Assembly (NCBI GenBank): GCA_026018925.1
Contig: JAKSZU010000006.1
Span: 194,605,449 to 194,669,448, forward strand
From: Tupaia tana
Taxonomy: Eukaryota; Chordata; Mammalia; Scandentia; Tupaiidae
Length of the DNA: 64,000 bases
Reading direction: 5' to 3'
Shown piece by piece: positions 56,838 to 64,000 of this stretch. The translations under genes were made by a program, and so were the position numbers. The notes under the pieces are model-generated. The model did not search any database and was not told where the DNA came from. It worked only from the letters and a program-made list of their open reading frames with translations. Position 1 is the stretch's first letter; every line of letters starts with the position of its first letter.

Positions 56838-57142
56838 GTGACCAGCAGTTTGCTTAATGGCTATGTCTCTAGACTCCCATGTGGTCGACTGCAGTTCAAG
56901 TCCTGGACCCGGTGGCTTAAACTCACACTGGGGACGTGTGTGTGCGTCCTGAGAAGAGAATAGAGGAGAAGGGACTGCGGCATGGCCATCCCTCCTGGGG
57001 GGTGATTTCTCGCTTTCTGTCTCTCTGTCTCTGTCTTTCTGGTGAGCGCACGCACCCAATAGCAAAAACCTCAACCTCCCCCCCCACAAAAAAACAACAA
57101 ACAAACAAAAAAAACAAACCAAAACAAAACAAAAAACACACC
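56838..57142 (+). mobile_element. tRNA-derived SINE, type A with A/C tail
   Basis: TGACCAGCAGTTTGCTTAATGG to CACCCAATAGCAAAAACCTC and a long tail of AAAC units. Duplication GAATCTTCCTGTGGG / GAATCTTCTGGGGG. Confidence 0.93.
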
Positions 57143-57394
57143 AGAATCTTCTGGGGGCCTTTCACCATGATATCTTGGGAAAACACTTTCCATTAGGGTG
57201 GAAAAGAAGCCTGAGAACATAGCCAGACAGAAACAAGCAGAGCCATAAATGGTAAGACAGAAACTTGACTTCTCTTTAGCTTCTAAAACCAGCTGTGCCC
57301 AAATGCACAATGACTTCTTCTATTTTCCTTACAATTTTCTTTTGCATGTAAGTCACTTCTGGTTGAGTTTTAGATGGAACTGAAAGATCGTGCT

Positions 57395-57640
57395 ATGTTC
57401 CAGGTGCTCTTTTAGGTACTTTATGTGTATCTACTCAGCTATCATTAAAACAATGCACCATAAATATTATTTCTCTCTTTCACCGGTGAAGGTACTAAAG
57501 TTAAGAAAAGTAACAAGTCCAAGGTCATAACCAGATAGCTGGTAAGTGACAAAGCTGAGATTTGATCTCAAACAGGCTAGCCAGAGTCTGCACTGAGATT
57601 CACTTCACAAGTGCTTACCTGTGAAGAGCATGAATAACCA
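57395..57640 (-). mobile_element. MIR element, minus strand
   Basis: AGGTGCTCTTTTAGGTACTTTATG, GGTGAAGGTACTAAAGTTAAG, AACAAGTCCAAGGTCATAACC, AGCTGGTAAGTGACAAAGC and GAGATTTGATCTCAAACAGG follow the antisense MIR order. Confidence 0.82.
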
Positions 57641-57670
57641 GTATCATTTCATTAAAAAAATATCCTGAAG

Positions 57671-57910
57671 GCCAGCCCCATAGCACAGTGGTTAAACTCT
57701 GTGAATTGAGAGTTGGGTCCCGCATGGCTGACTATGGATCAAATCTAGGTCCTGGGAGCTTGAGAAACGTGCTGGGTACATGTGGTTGTACACCCCAAAT
57801 TCTGACAGGATGAAGAAATGGAGAAAAAAAGATTGTGGTGTGACCACATCGGGGGTGCTTCTTCTCTCTTTTTTTTTTTTTTCTCTCTGGTGAGTGCATG
57901 TGCCCTCTTT
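57671..57910 (+). mobile_element. tRNA-derived SINE, type C
   Basis: GGCCAGCCCCATAGCACAGTGG, CTATGGATCAAATCTAGG, GAGAAACGTGCTGGGTACATG, CCAAATTCTGACAGGATG, TGTGGTGTGACCACATC and TGGTGAGTGCATGTGCCC. Confidence 0.85.
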
Positions 57911-57934
57911 TACTAATACTCTTTTTCTTTTTAT

Positions 57935-58040
57935 ATGTATATAAAAGAGGTATTATTTTCCCCTTTATATAGATTGGGAAACTGAGACTTAATGAAGCTA
58001 AGTCATTTGTCTAAGACAGTATAGTAGAAATAGCAGATAA
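57935..58040 (-). mobile_element. MIR fragment, minus strand
   Basis: TATTTTCCCCTTTATATAGATTGGG, AACTGAGACTTAATGAAGC and TAAGTCATTTGTCTAAGAC resemble the antisense MIR core. Confidence 0.65.
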
Positions 58041-58194
58041 TGTGATAGTATGTGGTTATGTATCTTTTTTTAATTTTAAAAATACAGTGATACATCGTTT
58101 TGTTTATAAAGGGGATATGGGGATAAGAATATTCTTCTATGATTGGAAAGTAAAGCTAAATCCTCAAACTGCTAAAAAATAATTAAAAGTCTTG

Positions 58195-58465
58195 GGACCA
58201 GCAGATGGCATAATGGTTGCATTACTGGATTCCCATGTAGTTGACTGCGGTTCAAGTCCTGGACCCGGCAATTTAAGACTTACGCTGGGCACATATGTGT
58301 GTGCCCAAAATCCCAAGAGGAGAATGGAGGAGAAGGGGCTGTGGTGTGGCCATTCCCCCAGGGGGTGATTTCTTGCTTTCTGCCTTTCTGTCTCTCTCAG
58401 GCAAGCATGCATGCCCTATAGCAAAAATCTCTGTCTCTCTAACAAAACAAAACAAAAAACCAGAA
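58195..58465 (+). mobile_element. tRNA-derived SINE, type A
   Basis: GGGACCAGCAGATGGCATAATGG to GCCCTATAGCAAAAATCTC and an AAAAC tail. AAGTCTTG flanks both sides. Confidence 0.93.
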
Positions 58466-58474
58466 ATAAGTCTT

Positions 58475-59529
58475 GAATTTCCTGGTAAGAGTCTTCAAGA
58501 CCATTACCAGAGCAATCAGTTAATAAATGTTTGTTAAGTGAATCATGGAAAATATGATTTCTACTGCAGCTCAGTGGCTGTTCATGAAACTCCGCAGTCA
58601 GAGATGAAGGGAGTGTGTCTTGGCAGAGCCCGTACTGAGTACTCTCCTTCCATCCAGGGACTGAGCAAGGCTTTTCTCACTTGTCTATATTCCAGGAGGG
58701 AGTATATCTAAGTTCTGTCTTAATGCAATAGAGTGAATCAGTCAGGGAAAATCTTAGAACAGAGATTACATAGGATTAATTTTGAAATCACATCCCTCTT
58801 CTTATTTTTTTCATAAGTTATTCTTAAATAAAAATGCACTGAAATTAATAGTTCTATATGTGCTAGAAAAAATTACATTGACATCATGTAATCTTATATG
58901 TACATTCATGAGAAAGATTTGTAGCACACACAGATTATAAAAGTATTGCGAGAAGTTCTAGAAGTCATTGTTTCATGATTGGTTTCATCCGTGGCCATTT
59001 GATATGTCTTTGTTTAACAGAACAATTCGTTCCTTCTGGGACATGTGAGGTGACATCCTCATTTTATGATTGCCACCACTGAAACTGAATAGCACCAGCT
59101 TTTTGCTGCTAAAAAAAGAAGAAATATTTCTTTTACCAGGTTAAAATGCCAATAAGAAAAACACTATATTTTATTTATAGATAGTGATATGGAGAACATC
59201 ATATTTTATTTATAGACAGAATATTCCTAGATATCTACTTTGACCTTCCTTCCTAGGCAGTCATTCTTTGTGGCTATTAATCCTAAATTGCCTGAATTGC
59301 CCCAGGTAAAGGGAAAATGGTTGCCTTCACTGGTTTTGTCCTCATAGCTGACCATAAAGCACAATTTTATATTTTGTGTTTTATTGTGTCCTTCAATTTT
59401 CAGATTTTGGTCGATGTGAGCATGGGATCTAATCTTTCCAATTTTATAAACAAATTGGGCCATAAGAAGAAAAGGCACTTTTGGCTTGATTTTTGGCATC
59501 ATCGTAACGTGAACAACATCTAGCCCTGC
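58475..59529. other. No gene recognised
   Basis: ATATTTTATTTATAG occurs at about 59166 and 59201, a short direct repeat. Open frames at 59227-59523 have no recognisable protein features. Confidence 0.45.
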
Positions 59530-59760
59530 CTATTTGGCGTAGGTGGTATTGTATTGATGTGTGGTGCTGGAAGCCACATGGCCAACTGCAGGTTTAGATC
59601 CCAAGTCACCTGGAAACTCTAGGCATTCATCATGCCCAAGATCCTGAATAGCTAGAGGGCTGGGGGAAGGAGATCATGGTGTGATGAGACCTTGTCTCGG
59701 GTGCCTGTCCTGTTTGTCTGACTCTTTCTCAAGGGAAAGAAATGAACACATTCTGGAATT
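59530..59760 (+). mobile_element. Diverged SINE, type C
   Basis: TTGGCGTAGGTGGTATTGTATTG head, GCCACATGGCCAACTGCAGG, TTTAGATCCCAAGTC, CATCATGCCCAAGATCCTGAATAG, GATCATGGTGTGATGAGACC and a short CT-rich end. Confidence 0.62.
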
Positions 59761-60369
59761 GGCTACTGTCTGGTGTTGGCAGACACAGAAATAAGAAATG
59801 TGTCAAAGAAGCAGGTGCCATTGGAAACTGTACTAAATAAAAAAGTTTTCTTGATATAGATTTTGTGACCTACTTTACCAAGTACAGTTCAAGGGAGACA
59901 CTTCCTCTTTATTTCCCCAATTAAGCACTCGTGGGAAACCTGGGGGAGATTCTCTTACAACGGCCCTATTCACTTAATGCCTTGCCAAATAATGATTTTC
60001 ATTTCTCATGATATTAGTAAATACTAAAACTAAAACTGTTTGAAAAACAAGTAAGCCAGAGATCCTTGTTATCCTCATATAGGGTGTCTATACACCCACA
60101 CTGAAGGGAAGAGATTTTTTTTAAGTGATTCTGTTGGTTTTCTTACCGCTCTTCTACATCTAGTTTGAGAGAAGTGAGTCCTTAAGCAACTCTCTTCTCT
60201 AAGGTCGAATGGGTTTAAGTTTCGTGCATATTTTATTGAATGTTTAATCTCTGTCCTTTTAGCTTTGATAGAGATTCCAAAAAGAAAAAGAAGAAAATAA
60301 AAAGGAGGGACCTGGACATTCATTCCAGTTGCTTCTGGGAGTGATCACTCAGAATTCTGACTGAAGTAG
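59761..60369. other. No recognised feature
   Basis: No repeat or exon recognised. Confidence 0.4.
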
Positions 60370-60870
60370 CCACAGGCTGCTGTGGTAGAAAGATGCTGCA
60401 CGATCATAGATGTCCACGTGCTGCCTCCTGGAACAGGTCGTGTGTGTTAATGGACAAAAAGACTTTACAGCTGTGATAAATTAAAAATCTTGAACTGGGG
60501 AGATTACTCTGAATTATTTTGGTAGACCCAATGTAATTGGAAAGGTCCTTCAAAGGGCAAGAGAGAGGTAGGAGGGTGAGAGGCTAAGATGGCCGAGGGA
60601 GTATAGATCACAGTGATGAGGATATTTGGTGGGGAGTGGGGGGGATGACAAGCCAAAGTATGTGAGCAGCTTCTGGAAGCTGGGAAAGGAAACAAATTAT
60701 CCTCTAGAGCCTCTAGAAGGAACACAGCTCTGTCGACACCTTGATTTTTAGTCCAGTAAGACACATTTCACACTTCCGGCTTCTAGCACTATAAAATAAA
60801 AAATGTGTATTGTTTCAGGCTGTAGGTTTGTGGTCATTTGTTACAGCAGCAATAGGCATCTAATAAAGCT
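60370..60870 (+). mobile_element. MLT1-like solo LTR (ERVL-MaLR)
   Basis: GGTAGACCCAATGTAATTGG, AAGGTCCTTCAAAGGGCAAG, CTTCTGGAAGCTGGGAAAGG, CTCTAGAGCCTCTAGAAGG, CGACACCTTGATTTTTAGTCC and GTGGTCATTTGTTACAGCAGC with a CATCTAATAAAGC end. MaLR motifs in order; no internal viral sequence. Subfamily not certain. Confidence 0.78.
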
Positions 60871-61690
60871 ACACATACGTTCCCTTGTTCATTGCCTAAT
60901 AAGCAGCTCTTAGGACTCAGAAGTTTTGTAACATTTAAAGTTTTCCAATTTCAGACATCATCCTTGAAGCAGTATAGGTAATATTACATATGGTTGCATA
61001 TTGGATTAATAAGAAAATAGAATATGTGTGAAAGCCTTTAACTAATGTCTGTTTCTTCAGTCCTGTCATTTCCATCTCTTGTAGTTAGAAGAGTAAAAGC
61101 TCATGTGGATTAGAGGTAAGCCTCCTTTAACGTTTGGCAGATGAGCACCCACCTATTCTACTTACAGAAGCACACTATCTCCTCTTGGATCACTGCCCAC
61201 TGCAGTTGTAGAGGACTCCCAGAGGCTAATCAGCACAAAGAAGGGGCAGCAGTCCACTGTGCTTCTGACGGTAGGGATGACACAGAGCTGGAGAGGAGGA
61301 TGGATTCCTACTGCCTTTGTTGCCATGTGGTGTCCTGATGCAAACTGGTCTGAGCAGATGAACTGCTGTTTGCTTCATTTGGGTTATGCTTTCGTTAGGC
61401 CAAGTGGCTGCACGAGTCATATTGGAGTGTCACGCTTGGATGCCAAGGTGATTGCTTTTGTGCTCATTAATTGTTCTTCAAACACAAGGCCCAGTAAAAT
61501 GAAATGTGGAGATTACCCTGAATTATTCTACAGTCTAAGAGTTTCAGCCTCAGTCATATATTGTGCAACAACTAGACTTTTCTCATAAACATTGATTTCC
61601 ATGTGATGAACTTAAAGTAATAAACCATTTTCTCCTGAACTCCTGATGAATTCTCCCTCCAGTGTTAAAGTCACTGCAGCCCTCGTTTAT
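60871..61690. other. No gene recognised
   Basis: Overlapping short frames on both strands at 61141-61588 show no recognisable protein features; no repeat recognised. Confidence 0.45.
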
Positions 61691-61707
61691 AGGTTTCCTT
61701 AATTTTA

Positions 61708-61976
61708 TTTACTTATTTTTTAAATATAGGTTGTGTGCACTCACCAGAGAGACAGAGAGAGACAGGGAGACAGAAAGTAAGAAGTCACCCCTCAGGGAGG
61801 GGGGAATGGCCATGCCACAATACTTTCTCTTCCGTTCTCTTCTCTCAGGACCTTGGGCACACACGCACTCGTGCCTGGCATCTGGCATGTTTTTTAAGTT
61901 GCTGAGTCTGGGACTCAAACCGCAGTCTACTATGTGGGAGTCCAGTGACATAACCATTATACCATCTTCTGGTCCC
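61708..61976 (-). mobile_element. tRNA-derived SINE, type A
   Basis: TTTACTTATTTTTTAAATATAGG to CATCTTCTGGTCCC. Perfect 17-base duplication AGGTTTCCTTAATTTTA at 61691-61707 and 61977-61993. Confidence 0.95.
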
Positions 61977-61993
61977 AGGTTTCCTTAATTTTA

Positions 61994-62919
61994 AGTTTTG
62001 GGATGTGCCGGCAAGCATCCAAATTTTGTCTTTCACAAAGAATCTTAGATTAATTGTGCCAGGAGACCCACTTCCCCAGAAATAGTTTTGCTGGGGACCT
62101 GTTTAGGCCATGAATACCCACTCTACTCCATTTACATTTGAGAGCCCACTTAACTGATTCTTTTCAAGACCAAGGTGACTCTGACTTCCTTTATGTCAGG
62201 GAAACATCATCGTACTATAAATAAAACATTAAATGACTCTGTTACATGGCACTGCAGTTAGACTCTGCCTTAATATGAACCTCTTATATGTTTATTTTGT
62301 TGAATTCTGACTCATAGTAACTTCTCCCCATTAATTCCTATTTTGTCTTTTAAAGCTCTCTGGATGACACTAGGAATACATAATGAATTCGCCTCACACA
62401 TCTTCTGTGTGGGTCTTTGCATTTCTCGTCAAACAAGGGGTCATCTTTCTCTAATCTATTATATAACAAGGTATGAATTTTCATCATCATGATCAATGCT
62501 TGCTGGGCAAATGCCAATGTGTTAATTTAGCTTACATAGGATTAAAAAGGAAAATTCTCTCTCTTCAAGACATGATATACCGTTAATGCAGCTTAGGGTC
62601 TGGTTTATTCTTCTAAGAGCAACTTTTCACTGTCAATTCCTTGAGCTCACAGCCAAGTAAAATTCTCCTTAAGGTACTTGTGATGTTATGTGGCCCAGGT
62701 CTGAGAATCATTTTATCCTATTACATGTATTTTATTATATTCAGTTTAGATTGCCTTTCAACAACATTTTACTTATTTTTCAACTACTTTTAGATTTGAT
62801 TACAATGCTTTCCCTATCATAATTCAAATTTTTGAAAGTTGAAGAGACCAAAGATACTTCAGATCTTCCTTCAGCCTGCCATCTTTCTTTTCGTTAGCAC
62901 TGTTTGTGCAATGGCACAC
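61994..62919. other. No recognised feature
   Basis: No repeat or exon recognised. Confidence 0.4.
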
Positions 62920-62934
62920 AAAGATACCCTTTTT

Positions 62935-63408
62935 TTAAAAAAAAAAGTTTCCAATTTTGCAATAGTGTGTGTGTGCTTGCTAGAAAATGAAAGAGAGAGA
63001 GAAAGTGGGAAAGTGAGAAAGCACCCCCTTAGGGAGGATAGCCACACCACAATCCCCTCTCTTCTACTCTCCTCTTAGGATTTTGTGCACCACGTGCACA
63101 GAATGTCTGTCTGTCTGTCTTTTTTAAGAAAGAATTATTTAATTTTACTTATTATTGTTATTTTTAATTTGCTATAGGGCATGTGTGCTCACACGGAGAG
63201 ACAGAGGGAGAGATAGAAAGTGAGAAAGAAAGCCTTCAGATCTAGGACTTGAACTGTGGTTGGCCATATGGGAATCCATTACCTTAGCCACCATACCAGC
63301 TGCTGGTCTTCCAAACATGTCTTTCAAGCCACTGGGTCCAAGACTTGAACTATACTATTGGCCATGTGGGATCCAGCCACCTTAACCACCATGCCACCAG
63401 CTGGCCCC
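62935..63408 (-). mobile_element. tRNA-derived SINE, type C, split by a type B SINE
   Basis: Outer copy: left part 62935-63117 (TTGCAATAGTGTGTGTGTGC to CACCACGTGCACAGAATGTC) and right part 63311-63408 (ATGTCTTTCAAGCCACTGGG to CACCAGCTGGCCCC). Outer duplication AAAGATACCCTTTTT / AAAGATACCTTTTT at 62920 and 63409. Confidence 0.87.
63118..63310 (-). mobile_element. tRNA-derived SINE, type B, nested in type C
   Basis: TTTTTTAAGAAAGAATTATTT tail, TTTGCTATAGGGCATGTGTGC, TTCAGATCTAGGACTTGAAC and AGCTGCTGGTCTT. AATGTCTGTCTG / ACATGTCTTTC flanks resemble a duplication. Confidence 0.87.
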
Positions 63409-63462
63409 AAAGATACCTTTTTCTGATAGGGAATTTTAATTTAGGAATCAGAAAGTCCCGGG

Positions 63463-63726
63463 GAACCAGCAGTTAGCGTAATGGCTATGTCGCTGGACTC
63501 CCACATAGTCGACCGTGGTTCGCGTCCCGGACCCGGTGGCTTAAAACTCACGTCGGGTGCATGTGCGTGCGTGCCCAAGATCCAAGAGGAGAATGGAGGA
63601 GAAGGGATTGCTGTGTGACCATCCCCTCTGGGGGATGATTTCTCGCTTTCTGTCTCTATGTCTCTCTGTCTGGAGAGTGCACGCACCCTATAGTGAAAAC
63701 CTCTCCAAAAACAATAAAATAAAATA
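63463..63726 (+). mobile_element. tRNA-derived SINE, type A, young copy
   Basis: GGGAACCAGCAGTTAGCGTAATGG to CACCCTATAGTGAAAACCTCTCC and an AATAAAATAAAA tail. Imperfect duplication GAAAGTCCCGG / AAAAGTCCTGG. Confidence 0.94.
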
Positions 63727-63737
63727 AAAGTCCTGGA

Positions 63738-64000
63738 GACCAGCAGTTAGCGTGATGGTTATGCTGCCGGACTCCCATGTAGTCGACTGCGTTTTGTGTC
63801 CTGGACCCGGTGGCTTAAAACTAACGCCGGGCACGTGTGCGTGCGTGCCCAAGATCCCGAGAGGAGAATGGAGGAGAAGGGATTGCGGCATGGCCATCCC
63901 CCCTGGAGGCTGATTTCTCACTTTCTGTCTCTCTCTGTCTGTTTGGCGAGTGCACCAGTCCTATAGCAAAAACCTCTCTCAAAAAAAAAAAAAAAAAAAA
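63738..64000 (+). mobile_element. tRNA-derived SINE, type A, at window end
   Basis: GAGACCAGCAGTTAGCGTGATGG to CAGTCCTATAGCAAAAACCTC and poly(A), cut by the end of the window. It follows the preceding SINE after about 10 bp. Confidence 0.94.

Noticed and set aside
61141-61588. Overlapping frames of 64-109 codons on both strands
   Set aside because: No start context, homology or splice pattern that I can recognise; frame length is within chance.
63463-64000. Possible true tRNA gene in SINE heads
   Set aside because: A and B boxes are present but the acceptor and anticodon stems do not pair properly and a long body follows; these are SINEs.
1-64000. CRISPR-like or regularly spaced direct repeats
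   Set aside because: Repeats are dispersed SINE/L1 copies and microsatellites without regular spacing; the genome is mammalian.

Overview
This is a stretch of placental-mammal nuclear DNA without any intact multi-exon gene or convincing host coding exon that I can see. It could be intergenic or lie inside a large intron. Placental origin is supported by old repeats recognised by eye: MIR and L2, MLT1-like (MaLR) solo LTRs, a MER20-like hAT fossil, L1 3' regions of old L1M type, and a retrocopy of ALG13. The dominant repeat is a tRNA-derived SINE that I cannot match to Alu, B1/B2, carnivore CAN, ruminant Bov-tA, bat VES, horse ERE, rabbit C, AfroSINE, xenarthran DAS or colugo CYN as I remember them. 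I therefore do not name the species.

The SINE occurs about 50 times. Type A (about 260 bp) has a tRNA-like head with A and B boxes, a GC-rich body, a CT-rich stretch and an end reading CCTATAGCAAAAACCTCTC plus poly(A). Type B (about 180 bp) lacks the middle of type A and carries its own A/T tail. Type C is more diverged and older. Many copies have clear target-site duplications (TSDs), so most boundaries are secure.

Layout: 1-2240 holds L1 3' regions on the minus strand, cut by a young SINE. 2240-9000 is mostly unrecognised sequence with an MLT1 LTR, a few SINEs and an L2. 9.2-19.8 kb has no copies of the lineage SINE, only MIR/L2 fossils, a pyrimidine tract and L1 ends. From 19.8 kb to the end, SINEs occur about once per kb. 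The ALG13 retrocopy lies at 24.77-25.3 kb. 32.07-38.5 kb is a stack of minus-strand L1 pieces containing SINEs and a second processed pseudogene (35352-35713). 52.6-55.0 kb holds a minus-strand L1 ORF1 with its 5'UTR. The right edge carries two adjacent type A SINEs, the last truncated by the window end.

I found no functional gene set, operon, CRISPR array or new enzymatic system. The points of interest are the SINE family and its subfamilies, the two retrocopies, the L1 lineage with a shared 3' end, the nested insertions that give a relative chronology, and the SINE-free 10 kb block.
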